This document shows positions 9,564 to 20,650 of a stretch of 64,000 nt of DNA, in pieces. Made by a program: the position numbers and the translations under genes. Every line of letters begins with the position of its first letter. Positions within the stretch are counted from its first letter, which is position 1. Origin of the DNA: Phocaeicola paurosaccharolyticus JCM 15092 (GTDB taxonomy: Bacteria > Bacteroidota > Bacteroidia > Bacteroidales > Bacteroidaceae); contig NZ_BAJR01000004.1 of assembly GCF_000613805.1 (NCBI RefSeq), positions 1-64,000 of the forward strand, written 5' to 3'. Below the pieces are notes generated by a model. That model saw nothing but the letters and a program-made list of their open reading frames with translations, was not told where the DNA came from and made no database searches.

Positions 9564-10589
9564 ATGAAAATACTATTTATTGGTGGAACTGGTACTATCA
9601 GTTCGGAAGTTGTAATTTTAGCAAAAGAGAAGGGGTACGAAGTTACTTTACTCAATAGAGGTATAAGCTCCTCAGCTTCTCAAGTAGAGGGAATGGAATT
9701 AATTACAGCAGATATACACGATGAAGAGAGAGTCAGTGAACTTCTTAAAGGCCGTGAGTTTGATGTAGTTGCTCAATTTATAGGCTTTACTGCTGATGAT
9801 GTAAGGCGAGATATTCGACTCTTTTCAGGTAAGACTAAGCAGTATATTTATATTAGTAGCGCATCGGCATATCAAAAGCCACTCTCTGATTATGTGATCA
9901 GGGAGAGTACAACCCTATTTAATCCACATTGGAGTTACTCAAGAAATAAAATTGCAGCTGAAGAGGTTTTGATGAATGAGTATAGAAATAATAATTTCCC
10001 TGTAACAATAGTAAGGCCAAGTCATACATATAATGGTAAAAGGGCAGTAGTTGCTATTCATGGGGCTAATGGTTCCTGGCAGACCCTTAAACGTATTATA
10101 GAGGGGAAAAAGGTCATTATTCCTGGTGATGGAACATCCCTTTGGACATTGACTCACTCAAAAGATTTTGCTAAAGCTTTTGTTGGCCTTATGCTTAATC
10201 TTCATGCAAAAGGAGAAGTATTTAATATCACAAGTGATGAATCTATGACATGGAATCAAATTTATCAGACTATCTCTGAAACATTGAATTTGCCTCTTAA
10301 AGTATTACATGTCTCTTCTGATTTCCTTGCAAATCATAGTGACAATTATGATTTTAGAGGTGAACTTTTGGGAGATAAATCAAACACAGTTGTCTTTGAT
10401 AATAGCAAAATAAAAAGAGTGGTTCCCGATTTTCTATGTAAAGTATCTATGAGTGAGGGTATAAGGCAATCTGTTGAATATATGCTTGCTCATCCTGAAA
10501 CCCAGATAGAAGATAAAGAGTTTGACCTATGGTGTGATAAAATTATATCTGCCATAGAAGCAGCCGACAACTGCTTCAGAGAGTTGTAG
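9564..10589 (+). CDS. NAD-dependent epimerase/dehydratase family protein
   Basis: A 341-aa extended short-chain dehydrogenase/reductase. The N-terminal Rossmann loop is IGGTGTISSEVVILAKEKG (residues 5-23; GGTGxIS is a variant of GxxGxxG). The acidic D50 in ELITADIHD and the segment YIYISSASAYQKP near residue 93 cover the nucleotide and catalytic regions. The substrate-side signature IVRPSHTY lies near residue 150. The active-site YxxxK is YSRNK near residue 129. It resembles sugar-nucleotide or flavonoid reductase-like SDRs, but the substrate cannot be read. It is monocistronic and ends 98 nt before the GH43-like gene. Confidence 0.85.
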   Translation: MKILFIGGTGTISSEVVILAKEKGYEVTLLNRGISSSASQVEGMELITADIHDEERVSELLKGREFDVVAQFIGFTADDVRRDIRLFSGKTKQYIYISSASAYQKPLSDYVIRESTTLFNPHWSYSRNKIAAEEVLMNEYRNNNFPVTIVRPSHTYNGKRAVVAIHGANGSWQTLKRIIEGKKVIIPGDGTSLWTLTHSKDFAKAFVGLMLNLHAKGEVFNITSDESMTWNQIYQTISETLNLPLKVLHVSSDFLANHSDNYDFRGELLGDKSNTVVFDNSKIKRVVPDFLCKVSMSEGIRQSVEYMLAHPETQIEDKEFDLWCDKIISAIEAADNCFREL

Positions 10590-10687
10590 CTTTTTCTCAT
10601 AATACAAAATGGAGTGAGTAAATATTTCGTGAACTTTCGTATCATATGTATAAACATTAATTCAGTAAACCATAATAAAATACAATA

Positions 10688-12307
10688 ATGAAAAACAATT
10701 TTTTCAAGTTTTCTACTCGTGTTTTGAGTACAGTTATATTTATGCTATTTACCTCCTGGGCATATGCAATAAATCCTATTTTACCATTGTGGGAACATAT
10801 CCCTGATGGAGAACCTTATGTGTTTGAAGATCCTGATAACCCTGGTAAATACAGAGTCTATATCTATGGTTCACACGACTCTATGATTACAGAATATTGC
10901 GGACGTGAACAGGTGGTTTGGTCTGCTCCGGTTGATGATCTGAACAGTTGGAGATACGATGGAGTAATATTCGAGTCAAAGAATGGTGCAGATGGATCTC
11001 TACTAAATGTAGGTGGAGTAAATGATATTCTTTATGCTCCGGATGTTACAATGACTGTGGATAAGAATAATAAGAAGACCTATTGGTTATATCCAAACAA
11101 CCAAAGCGGTGGAAGAAATGGAATGGTTGCAAAATCAGATCGTCCTGACGGACCTTTCAAGGTTAGTAATTGGGATAAAAAGAATCCTAAACTTACTGAT
11201 GGCGTTTTAAGATTTGATCCTGCGGTGTTTGTTGATAATGATGGTCGAGTATATGGTTATTGGGGATTTGAAAAATCTTTTGGAGCGGAGTTTGATCCAA
11301 GCACAATGGCAACTGTTAAACCGGGGACAAAAATTGTTGAGAATATGATCTCTGCACGTAATCAGAAAGGTGATTTTAGTTTCTTTGAGGCATCATCAAT
11401 CAGAAAGATAAAGGATAAATATGTATTTATCTACAGCAGATGGACTAAAGAAGGTGAGTTTGGACTTCCTGGATCTAATTATACACTTGCATATGCATAT
11501 AGTGATAATCCTCTTGGTCCATTTAAATATGGCGGAACAATAATCGATGGACGTGCTCGTGATAAAGCTCCTGATGGCTCTACTATTGCAACAGCTACTC
11601 CTAATGGTAATACCCATGGAAGTATTTGTGAGATAAATGGTAAATGGTGGGTATTCTATCATCGTCAATCAGGTTGTGATGAATATGGACGCCAGGCAAT
11701 GGTTGCACCTATTACTGTAACAGCCGAAGAGGGTAAAGGTGGTAAAGTTACAATCTCTGAGGGTGAATATACATCTGAAGGTTTTGAAACTGGAGGACTT
11801 AACCTTCTTAAAAATTATCCTGCAGCTATTGCTTGTTATTATACAGGACCAACCCCGGCTTATCAACAATATCCTGTAGTACACTATTCAGGCTCATATA
11901 TGTTCTCAACATATTTCAATGGTGATCCTAAAAAAGCTCCATCCGATTTAGAGCTTAAAAGCAGTCCTGTTGTCAACAATACAAATGGCTCAACATTAGG
12001 ATACAAGTATTTTAATTTCGACACTGCAGATGGTATGAATAAGCTACAGTTCTATGCTGAGTTGATGCCACGTGGCATTGATGGTGTTGTGGATATAATA
12101 GTTGGTGCTCCATCAGAGAAGGCAGGAGGTATAAAACTAGGCAGTTTCACAATAAGTAAGAGTGATCCACTTATGCTTCAGAAGAAATATACTGTTCTGA
12201 AAGGTGTAGATAAGATTAAGGGTAAAAAACCGCTGTTCTTTATCTTTACATCACAGACACCAAACAGTTCAATATGTGATCTTTACTCTTTTGGTTTCGC
12301 AAAATAG
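10688..12307 (+). CDS. secreted GH43-like glycoside hydrolase
   Basis: A 539-aa protein with an N-terminal signal peptide (MKNNFFKFSTRVLSTVIFML to about AYA, residue 27). The five-bladed beta-propeller of family 43 is recognisable from DGEPYVFEDPDNPGKYRVYI, YAPDVTMTVDKN, RFDPAVFVDNDGRVYGYWG and FFEASSIRKIKDKYVFIYS, which supply the usual acidic triad: an Asp in the first blade, a central Asp (DPAVF) and a Glu (FFEASS). GNTHGSICEINGKWWVFYHR is the typical last-blade motif. A beta-sandwich extension follows from about residue 370. It probably removes arabinose, xylose or galactose side chains from plant polysaccharide in the periplasm or at the cell surface; the exact sugar is not readable. Confidence 0.85.
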   Translation: MKNNFFKFSTRVLSTVIFMLFTSWAYAINPILPLWEHIPDGEPYVFEDPDNPGKYRVYIYGSHDSMITEYCGREQVVWSAPVDDLNSWRYDGVIFESKNGADGSLLNVGGVNDILYAPDVTMTVDKNNKKTYWLYPNNQSGGRNGMVAKSDRPDGPFKVSNWDKKNPKLTDGVLRFDPAVFVDNDGRVYGYWGFEKSFGAEFDPSTMATVKPGTKIVENMISARNQKGDFSFFEASSIRKIKDKYVFIYSRWTKEGEFGLPGSNYTLAYAYSDNPLGPFKYGGTIIDGRARDKAPDGSTIATATPNGNTHGSICEINGKWWVFYHRQSGCDEYGRQAMVAPITVTAEEGKGGKVTISEGEYTSEGFETGGLNLLKNYPAAIACYYTGPTPAYQQYPVVHYSGSYMFSTYFNGDPKKAPSDLELKSSPVVNNTNGSTLGYKYFNFDTADGMNKLQFYAELMPRGIDGVVDIIVGAPSEKAGGIKLGSFTISKSDPLMLQKKYTVLKGVDKIKGKKPLFFIFTSQTPNSSICDLYSFGFAK

Positions 12308-12328
12308 CATAAGAAAAGTATAAAAGAT

Positions 12329-12370
12329 GAGGGCATATTCAGACGAATATGCCCTCAATTTTTTCAAAAC
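12329..12370 (+). terminator. strong terminator after the GH43-like gene
   Basis: gagggcatattc (12329-12340) and gaatatgccctc (12345-12356) form a perfect 12-bp stem with a 4-nt loop, followed by aattttttc. Confidence 0.9.
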
Positions 12371-12532
12371 AAACGCTTTTGTTCCAAATCGTATCTGCTT
12401 TCACAAGCAAATACTAATTTTTTTAATCTTAAATCTATTACTATGAAAAACACATTAGTATAACAATGAAATAACTAATATTGTTTAGTAACAGTGAGAA
12501 ATAATTAAATATTATTGTTAATCATATTTTTT

Positions 12533-15381
12533 CTATCTTCTACATAGCTTCCTGAAATCACAGAAAGAGCACTTCTCTTCTATTTCTGTTTGAGAAAAAT
12601 CAATGTCAGCATTGAATATCTCCTCAAGAAGAGCATCAAGTCTCTCTCTGAACTCATCGGCATACTTTGCGAAATCATCTATTATCTCTTTTGGCTTATA
12701 TGCCTCACCCATCTGAATTATAGGAGTATAATCACTCGAAGCTGCCTTGTGTATATACAATAGGGCAGGGGCAACCTTATCGTTCTGCTTACAGCTCATA
12801 ATATATGCATATAGGGATGTCTGGAAAATATAACCAGAGCGCTTCTTATCGGGTACAAAAAGTGATTCAATATCTTTTGGAATTGTAGGATCACCACCAG
12901 TCTTATAGTCGACTATTCTTAATGTACCATCTTTAGTATCCATACGGTCAATAATACCGCCAATAGAACTTTTTATTACACCATTCGATGTCTTTATTTC
13001 TACCTCTTGGTTGACACTCTTCTCACTTCCAATGAAGGTGAATGGGGCATCTGCCATATCGTGATGTAAGAGCTGCTTGATATACCTGAAAATAACTTCC
13101 GAGTTTATCAGCTGTATTCCATTATATTCAGGCTTTTCATCTTTTGGCACATTAAAGAATAGCTCTTTGAATGCATTATCAATATACTGTCGGATAATGA
13201 GATCATGCTTAAGGATGTTCTCTATCTCCTCTTTATTGATAACTTTTTTATGTTGGGTAAGGTCATTGTATATGTTTTCAGCAACTCTGTGAAATATGCT
13301 TCCAAAGGTAGCTGAGTCAATCTCTGAACTCACCTCATCGGGAACATTAAGATTAGCTACATATTTGAAGTAGAATTTAAGCGAACAGTCAAGATATGTA
13401 TTCAAAGCCGATGGTGAGAATCGTGCTTTTGGATTAGAATCTTTATCGTAAGAGCAATACAGTCTGCCCATTACCTCGGCATTCTTTTTAATGGTAATAG
13501 GTTTTACCGATATAGGCGATTGTTCTGTCTCCAGGCTCTCACTAACAATAGGATATTCATAGTCTACAAGCATTTGTAGCATGAATCGGCTCCATTCTCC
13601 TTTGTTAAGCCCATCTGCAGTTGTATTATATAGCAATGTTATCTTCTCTGCTCTTTGCAGGAGACGGTAGAAATAAAATGCATAGATAGACATCTTATGC
13701 TCCATCGTAGTCAGTCCGAAAGCTTTTCTGAGGTTATAGGGGATAAATGAAGAGTTCCCACCATCTTTTGGAATGTTGCCCTCATTGACAGATAGCATCA
13801 CAATGTTCTTGAAGTCGAGGTTTCTTGTCTCTAACAATCCCATCACCTGAAGACCAATAGCAGGTTCACCATGGAATGGAATGTTTGTAGACGAAAATAC
13901 TCGCATGAGCAGTTTACTAAATGTCTCAGGCTTTATATTAAGGCTATCCTCCTCGATAAGCGTGCTGAATCTTGAAATAATAGTGTATGCCTGAAACAGA
14001 GATTCTCTATATAGCTGAGTCAGCGGATCGTTATTATCACCTCTATTTTTATACAGCAATGCAATTTCGGATATTGCACTGTTCATCATCTTGCAAATCG
14101 TAAGATTATCATTGGATGGTGTGAAGATGAGAGTCAGGAAATTGTCCAATGTCAGCTCACTTGGAAGAGGATAGAAACGGTTGTTTTTTGTCAGCCTGTT
14201 CTCAATTATCCTCGCCTGTTCAGATATCTCTCTTGTATATGGGTGCTTAAGTAGCTTTATGACTTGCTTATACGAGAACTTTCCATTTTCCTTGTTGTAA
14301 CCCACCACATGCGTCTCAACAAGAGATGTTAAGAAACTGAATATTGGTGTCTGTGAGATTGGAAATCCCATAGTAACATTCACATGTTGTACACTTTCCG
14401 GAAGTGAGTGTATGACAGGCTGCAGAAGAGCTTCGTTACATAGTACAACAGCTGTCTCCTTCTCAATCTCGGTCTTGTTCTCTCTAAGCCACTGAGGCAG
14501 ATATCTTGCCTGTGCATTCTCTGTTGGAGCAGCAATGAATCTTATCTCTTTTGGCTTGACATAGAGTCAAAAAGTGAAGAGTCGAGTGTTGAAGGGAACT
14601 CGATAAGGTTTCTATTTATGAAAAGACCTGCTTCATTATGATTCTCCATATAGAACTTGTCATAGTCCCAGTAGAACATAGCTTTTCCTGCATCACGCAG
14701 TTTAGTGAATAGTCTATGCTCAACCTTACTTAGGACATTGAAACCAATAAACACATATGTGTCGTAGTTCATGGCATTAACATCTATCTTCTCTATGGCA
14801 TCACGATATAACATACCCTCATATGCTATGCCCTGGTTCATAAGTTCTTCTCTATATTTGGGGTATATCATACCTATAGCTCTCCATATAGATATAAACT
14901 TCTCTTTAAGTGCTGTCTTCTTTTCTATGGAGAAATTGGTGAAGAATTGCTTTATTGCTTCTTCTTGCTCAGGCTCAAGGAAACTGAAGTTGTCGAACTC
15001 TTTCAGCTGTTCCAGGTTGGTGAACAGTCTCTCAGCATCGGCAAGGTTCTTGTCCACATCATCAAAGTCACTTATTAGCATTTCACCCCAAGAGTAGAAG
15101 TCATCAAGAGGCTCATTGCTGCCTGTGGTAGATATATATACTTTATAGAGCTCACAAACCAACTTCATGGGGTCGCCAAACTCCAGGTCACTGAGTTCCT
15201 TGAAAAGCTCCTTTATACTTACATATGATGGTGACCATATTGGTGATTCGGAACAAGAAGCAAGATAGTCATTGAAGAATAGCCCTGCTCGTTTGTTTGG
15301 GAAAACTACAGCTACTTTGTCCAGTTTTCCTTGCGTTCTGTTGTACAGATCCTCTGCTACAAGTTTTAAGAAACTATCCAT
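12533..15381 (-). pseudogene. AddB-like PD-(D/E)XK exonuclease, split by a frameshift
   Basis: Partner of the AddA-like helicase downstream of which it lies; such pairs process double-strand breaks for recombination. The first part (15381 to 14542) has the inactivated helicase-like N-terminus (VVFPNKRAGLFFNDYL) and ends abruptly at SMSSQKR. The following part is open one frame over from about 14560: KPKEIRFIAAPTENAQARYL, continuous with the remainder to 12533. The C-terminus holds the nuclease motif LRIVDYKTGGDP and a four-cysteine Fe-S site (YLDCSLKFYF with C..C.....C in CSFCDFRKLC). Adding one A (tcaagcc to tcaaagcc on the coding strand, about 14553-14560) restores a 949-aa protein. Either a true lesion or a one-base sequence error. 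Confidence 0.8.
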
Positions 15382-15382
15382 A

Positions 15383-18300
15383 TCAATAATTTATCTCTTT
15401 AATTTCGTTTTTGTAAACATACCAAAGGTATCCTTTGACATTGCTATATCCCATTCTTTTCAGTAAATCCATATAATCCTTTACCTGTTGGTCATATGTC
15501 TCTTTTGGAGAGGCAAATTTGAAGTCAACTACAATAGTTTCATCATTTCTCATCATTACCCTGTCAGGTCTTTTTGTTTTTGTCTCGCCATTCTCTTTAT
15601 ATATTATGGTACACTCATTATATAGTTTCCATACTGGTGAGTACCATTCATCTACCATCGGATTCTTCATCGCCCACAAGGTGAATTTCTTTATTTTCTC
15701 TTCCTCTTCAGTCGACTCGATAACACCTTCAAACCTCATACGCTCTATAGCCTTAGGTATGTCCTCTTTGGTGTCTATACATGAGAAGAGTTTATGAAGA
15801 AGTTGTCCTCGCTGTATAAAGCCCTCTTCATTTCCGTCAATAAATTCAGCCGACTTATTAGATTGCTGGAAATCAATCTTGGTATCCATACTCTCTAAGT
15901 TGAGAGAAATCTGTTTTGGAATTTCCAAAAGCCTGTTAGTGGTAAGCATAGATTCCTTCTTAGCTGGAATGAAGAGTTCATTAATCTCAAATATCTTATC
16001 TGTACTCTCTTCTTCTTTTTCTTCTTCTGATACCTTGATAGACAACATCTTGTCTTTACGCTCAGCAATATTATCCATGATATCGCTTAAAAGATATGAT
16101 ATGGTGCCTTTACGTTCACTGTTCCCCCAAATGATAAGATTATTCTTAGCACGAGTGAAAGCAACGTACAATATGTTAAGATTATCAATCCAAAGCTGAA
16201 CCTTCTCCTCTATATAGTCATCTTTGTATATTGATTGTCCCATTGTCGACGAGTAGTTTATAGGTACCAGATCCAGATTATCGAACGGTTTCTCTTTAGG
16301 CGCGCACCATATAACATTACTGTTCGTCTCATTCTCCATCTTCCAGTCACAGAAAGGAATAAGTACAGTATGAAATTCCAATCCTTTTGATTTGTGTATA
16401 GATAGGATTCTTATTCCATCCATATCTCCCGAAGGAATAGTCTTCGACGATAATTTCTCCTCCCAATAGGTTAGGAAAGAGGTAAGGTCGGAAGAGTTGT
16501 CCTGAAGATAGTTTATCACTGAATCAAAAAATGAACACAAATAAGCACTCTGTTTCTCTATCTTCTCAAGGCTAAAAAGAAAGTATATATTCTCTATAAG
16601 TTCATAGAGAGGCATCATGCTCAGACTATTTTGCTGAGAGGTGAACTCATTCGGAAGATAGTCGTCTATATTGCTGAAGAGAATGGTGTTTGGAGCTATC
16701 TCTTTCTTTAATATATCGTGTTGATATGAGAGAGCAAGTTGTGCCTTTGCTACTGAATTATCAGGGTCTACAAGATATTCAATAGCATCAATAATAAGAG
16801 AAACGGCAAGTGAGGCATCAAGACGGAATGCTTCATCAGATATAATCCTATATGGAGTATTCTTGTCGAAATAGTCGGCAATAATCGGTATGTTTCTGTT
16901 TTTGCGTATCAATATGGCTATCTCTTCTTGATTAATGCCCGATGAAATAAGCTCTTGTACCTGAATAGCCAGTTCACTCAGAGTATTATCCTCATAGGTA
17001 ACATCATCTTTTTTTGATAGGAAAGTCATCTTTACATAACCCTTGTCAGGGTTATTGGCACTCAACTGACGGACATCTTCATAAGCATCCATAATCTGTT
17101 TGCATTCACTGCCTGTCTCTTCCATATATTGTTGGTTCAACTGGCTGCATGCTTCAGTGAAGAGTGCATTATTGAAAGCTATGATATTTCCGGAACTTCG
17201 CCTGTTTGTTTCCAGGTTCTTGAGTGTGATAGGGAAAGTGTCAATATGATTTTTCAGACTGTTTAATATCCCCCAATCTCCATTTCTCCATCTATATATG
17301 GACTGTTTAACATCACCAACTATAAGGCTGTCAAAACCTTGTGACAGTCCCTCAAGAAGAAGAAGGCGGAAGTTACCCCACTGCATCCTTGATGTATCTT
17401 GGAACTCATCAATCATGACATGCCTTATGTTTGTCCCGAGTTTTTCGAATACAAATGATGGATCGTCTTTATTTACCAGATTATGTAAAAGCGCATTTGT
17501 GTCACTCAATAAGAAACGGTTGTTTTTCAGATTATCCTCTCTTACCTCTTTGTCGATGTAAGATAGCAGACGTACATTGTTGGCATATTTTAATGATAGA
17601 TTGCATGAGTTGATTATCATTGCGTTCTTTTTCCTGAACTTCTCCGCTTCAATGAGAAGAGGTCTTAGCTCGGACTCTACCAATGATATTATCTCATCTT
17701 TTCTTTTATTTGTTTTGGTTACCCACTCATTGCTGTCGGCTAAAGATTTGGTTACGGTGACAGTGACTATGTCATCACCGAACTTACCTTCGCTAAGCTT
17801 TCTGAAATAGGATGATATTCCCTTTTTCCCGCTCTTTAAATCATCATCACTCAGTCCATTGACTTCAAGCAATCCAAAGAACTGTTCAGGGAAACCTTTC
17901 ATCTGGGACTCAGCTTCATTTAATATGTCTGTGAGCTCTTTTCTATATTTCGAGATGAAATCTTTATCTTCCAGTTTCTTTCGTAGGCTTTCCCCCTTTT
18001 CAATAAATGTCTCATTGAATATATGAAGTCCGAAATCCTTTATCTCCTTGTCAATCTTCCATCTTTTGTCATCAGAAATCTTCTCTTCAATATAATCCAG
18101 CAACCAATAGAGCACAGGTGAGTGTCTGTCCAGCTTCTCCATCATCGAATCGACGGCATCGCTCAATACAGATTTGTTTTCTAATTCAATGTTTAGATTT
18201 GCTCCCAGCTCAAGTTCGCGTGCCATGTTTCTCATGACCGACTGGAAGAATGAGTCTATAGTCTCGACGCGGAATCGACTATAATCGTGTATCATAAGGT

Positions 18301-18592
18301 TCAGAGCCTCTCCGGCTCTCTTCCTTATCTCACCATCTCCTATGGAAGTTTCTTCTTTTATCTTATTAAGATATGCCTGTGCTTCCTTGTCACCTGTCCA
18401 TATACCATAGAGTTGGCTGAGAATTCTCTCTTTCATCTCAGCTGTAGCTTTGTTTGTGAATGTAACCGCAAGAATATTCCTATACTCTGTCGGATTTGCA
18501 ACCAATAGCTTTATGTACTCTACTGCAAGTGTAAATGTCTTACCAGAACCGGCAGAAGCTTTGTATACAAATAGTTGTGGATTATTAATCAT
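15383..18592 (-). CDS. AddA-like UvrD/Rep helicase-nuclease
   Basis: A 1069-aa superfamily 1 helicase fused to a PD-(D/E)XK nuclease, the AddA/RecB type that unwinds and trims broken DNA ends. Walker A is ASAGSGKTFTLAVEYIKLL at residues 13-31; motif II is IDEFQDTSRMQW near residue 392; motif III region VGDVKQSIYRWRNGD; motif V/VI region ILSIHKSKGLEFHTVLIPF and LYVAFTRAKNNLIIWG. The nuclease motif VVDFKFASPKETYDQQVKDY lies near residue 1020. The stop TGA is one base before the ATG of the AddB-like gene, so the two are coupled. This gene is intact, unlike its partner. Confidence 0.92.
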   Translation of the reverse strand: MINNPQLFVYKASAGSGKTFTLAVEYIKLLVANPTEYRNILAVTFTNKATAEMKERILSQLYGIWTGDKEAQAYLNKIKEETSIGDGEIRKRAGEALNLMIHDYSRFRVETIDSFFQSVMRNMARELELGANLNIELENKSVLSDAVDSMMEKLDRHSPVLYWLLDYIEEKISDDKRWKIDKEIKDFGLHIFNETFIEKGESLRKKLEDKDFISKYRKELTDILNEAESQMKGFPEQFFGLLEVNGLSDDDLKSGKKGISSYFRKLSEGKFGDDIVTVTVTKSLADSNEWVTKTNKRKDEIISLVESELRPLLIEAEKFRKKNAMIINSCNLSLKYANNVRLLSYIDKEVREDNLKNNRFLLSDTNALLHNLVNKDDPSFVFEKLGTNIRHVMIDEFQDTSRMQWGNFRLLLLEGLSQGFDSLIVGDVKQSIYRWRNGDWGILNSLKNHIDTFPITLKNLETNRRSSGNIIAFNNALFTEACSQLNQQYMEETGSECKQIMDAYEDVRQLSANNPDKGYVKMTFLSKKDDVTYEDNTLSELAIQVQELISSGINQEEIAILIRKNRNIPIIADYFDKNTPYRIISDEAFRLDASLAVSLIIDAIEYLVDPDNSVAKAQLALSYQHDILKKEIAPNTILFSNIDDYLPNEFTSQQNSLSMMPLYELIENIYFLFSLEKIEKQSAYLCSFFDSVINYLQDNSSDLTSFLTYWEEKLSSKTIPSGDMDGIRILSIHKSKGLEFHTVLIPFCDWKMENETNSNVIWCAPKEKPFDNLDLVPINYSSTMGQSIYKDDYIEEKVQLWIDNLNILYVAFTRAKNNLIIWGNSERKGTISYLLSDIMDNIAERKDKMLSIKVSEEEKEEESTDKIFEINELFIPAKKESMLTTNRLLEIPKQISLNLESMDTKIDFQQSNKSAEFIDGNEEGFIQRGQLLHKLFSCIDTKEDIPKAIERMRFEGVIESTEEEEKIKKFTLWAMKNPMVDEWYSPVWKLYNECTIIYKENGETKTKRPDRVMMRNDETIVVDFKFASPKETYDQQVKDYMDLLKRMGYSNVKGYLWYVYKNEIKEINY

Positions 18593-18662
18593 TCCTTATA
18601 AATTTCTTATTACAAAGAAAACATAAAGAGATGAAGAATACAATCAATCAAGGAACATAAAT

Positions 18663-20327
18663 TTATACAATATTCTGATATAGGTAACGCTTTATACTTT
18701 TCTTGGCAGTCTTCTCAAACTCTTCAGGGAATAATTTGAATGATGAGATCTGTGAATAGGATGGTAGCTGCGAATTGATCTGCTTAATATTATTGCCTAT
18801 GGCATTTTCTATATCCTTTTCATTAAGTCCGTTATTTAGAGCTTCGTCTGCGTCAGGGAAAACTAATGCAATAAGTTTGTTATTCTGAAGTACTATTACA
18901 GACTCATTCACATAAGGCATATTGTTGAGCAGAGACTCTATCTCTTCAGGGTAGATGTTCTGTCCTGTTGATGTGAGTAGTATATTTTTGCATCTTCCCT
19001 TTATATAGAAGAAACCATCTTTGTCAACCACAGCCATATCGCCGGTGTGTAGCCAGCCATTATTGTCTATGACTTTTTTGGTATCTGCCTCATTCTTATA
19101 GTATCCTAACATAAGGTTATCACCGCGACAGATAAGTTCACCCGGAACATTGTACGGATCATCCGAATCAACCTTAACCTCCATTCCGTTAGCACTTTTA
19201 CCACACGATTTATAACGCATTTCACTCCAATGGCTATGGCATATTGTAGGACCGCACTCAGTCATACCATAAACAATTGTGTATGGGAAATTTATAGATC
19301 TTACGAATCTCTCTATCTCTGAGTTAAATGGAGCTCCTCCAATAAGAATCTCGATGAAGTTGCCTCCAAAAGCTTCCAAAGCATGCTTTCTTACCTTCTC
19401 CTTAACTTTGTCACTAATAACAGGTAACTTAAATATTAACTTGCCTATCTTATTATCTACTTGAGGTATTATATTGTTTTTGAATATCTTCTCGATAATC
19501 AATGGTACGCAGGATATCACTCGCGGCTGGATTTCAGCAAATGAATTTGCAATTATTTTAGGAGAAGGAATTCTTGTAAGGAACCATATATGTGCTCCAG
19601 AAGTAAAGCCATAAAACAGGTCATATAGCATTCCGAATACATGTCCCATAGGGAGCATGGATACTATTCTGTCGCCAGGTTTAAGACCTATTTTCTCATT
19701 GCAGAACATCACATTCGACAAGATACTTCTGTAGGGTAACATTACCCCTTTAGAGAAACCTGTTGTGCCTGACGTATAGTTTATTATAGCTAAATCTTCC
19801 AGTGAGTTTTCTGCAATATAGTTTATATCTTCAGGTTGGAAACGACAAGGAAATTTGTGGCAGAAATACTCATTAAGGTGTTCCACTGCATTTGTGAGCT
19901 CCTCATTCCTTGATATGGGAAGAGTCCAATCTGTGAGGTTACATATTCCTATAAGAGATGGCATACTCTCCTCATTTAGATTTTCCCAAACCTGCTGTCC
20001 TACGAAGAGAATCTTAGCATCCGAATGGTTAACTATGTTATGTACTTGGTCAGATTTGAATTCATGAAGTATAGGTACAGCTACTGCTCCGTAGGTAGTA
20101 ATTGCCAAAAATGCAGTACTCCAATTTGCACTGTTTTTCCCACAGATAGCAATCTTATCTCCTCTTTGAATTCCTACTTGTTCGAATACAATATGAATCT
20201 TTTCAACCTTTCTCGCTACATCTTTATATTGAAATGTTACACCCTTATAGTCTGTAAAAGCTTTAGAATACCAATTATTCTTTATGCTTGTTTCAATAAG
20301 CTTTATTATTCCTACTTCTGATTTCAT
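18663..20327 (-). CDS. AMP-binding long-chain acyl-CoA synthetase
   Basis: A 554-aa adenylate-forming enzyme (ANL superfamily) that activates a fatty acid with ATP and CoA. Core motifs: NYTSGTTGFSKGVMLPYRSI (P-loop, near residue 180), YGMTECGPT (near residue 355), and GWLHTGDMAVVDKDGFFYIK then GRCKNILLTSTGQNIYPEEIE (hinge region). The catalytic Lys is in the C-terminal KTAKKSIKRY. I start at ATG 20327 (MKSEVGIIKLIE): the longer frame beginning at 20363 overlaps a -7 promoter box at 20361-20368. Fatty acid type is not deducible. Confidence 0.92.
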   Translation of the reverse strand: MKSEVGIIKLIETSIKNNWYSKAFTDYKGVTFQYKDVARKVEKIHIVFEQVGIQRGDKIAICGKNSANWSTAFLAITTYGAVAVPILHEFKSDQVHNIVNHSDAKILFVGQQVWENLNEESMPSLIGICNLTDWTLPISRNEELTNAVEHLNEYFCHKFPCRFQPEDINYIAENSLEDLAIINYTSGTTGFSKGVMLPYRSILSNVMFCNEKIGLKPGDRIVSMLPMGHVFGMLYDLFYGFTSGAHIWFLTRIPSPKIIANSFAEIQPRVISCVPLIIEKIFKNNIIPQVDNKIGKLIFKLPVISDKVKEKVRKHALEAFGGNFIEILIGGAPFNSEIERFVRSINFPYTIVYGMTECGPTICHSHWSEMRYKSCGKSANGMEVKVDSDDPYNVPGELICRGDNLMLGYYKNEADTKKVIDNNGWLHTGDMAVVDKDGFFYIKGRCKNILLTSTGQNIYPEEIESLLNNMPYVNESVIVLQNNKLIALVFPDADEALNNGLNEKDIENAIGNNIKQINSQLPSYSQISSFKLFPEEFEKTAKKSIKRYLYQNIV

Positions 20328-20360
20328 ATGTGACCTTGCACAGTAAATTATAAATTTGCG

Positions 20361-20368
20361 CAAAAGTA
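20361..20368 (-). promoter_or_regulatory. -7 box upstream of the acyl-CoA synthetase
   Basis: Minus strand reads TACTTTTG, a match to TAnnTTTG, 33 nt before the chosen start. It decides against the upstream ATG at 20363. Confidence 0.5.
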
Positions 20369-20601
20369 CAAAAAAGTGTGCAAAGTCCTATAAACAGGAC
20401 GCTATATAATAGTAGAAAAGCCAGCTTATTTATAAGCCGAATAGCTTTGGTGTGATATTGGAATTATTGTAACCGACATTTATATTTCTAATCTCTTCAC
20501 CTGAAGGAGAATAAAAAATCTCTTTAGTCTGTTATTATTGTTTACGATGATATTTTTATTTCTCAATAATATAAGATTTATGGTTGTAAAATAAAAATTT
20601 A

Positions 20602-20627
20602 GCCCACGACAATTAAAGATCGTGGGC
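20602..20627 (-). terminator. terminator after the hexosaminidase gene
   Basis: gcccacga (20602-20609) and tcgtgggc (20620-20627) form a perfect 8-bp stem with a 10-nt loop. On the minus strand it is followed by TAAATTTTTATTTT. It ends the GH20 transcript. Confidence 0.75.
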
Positions 20628-20650
20628 CATTTGCGTGTGTTTAATTTAGC

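Noticed and set aside
14381-14383. GTG at 14381-14383 as true start of an AddB-like protein
   Set aside because: The frame is open with sensible AddB-like sequence (KPKEIRFIAAPTENAQ) for 58 codons upstream, back to the end of the other fragment; a frameshift explains it better than two genes.
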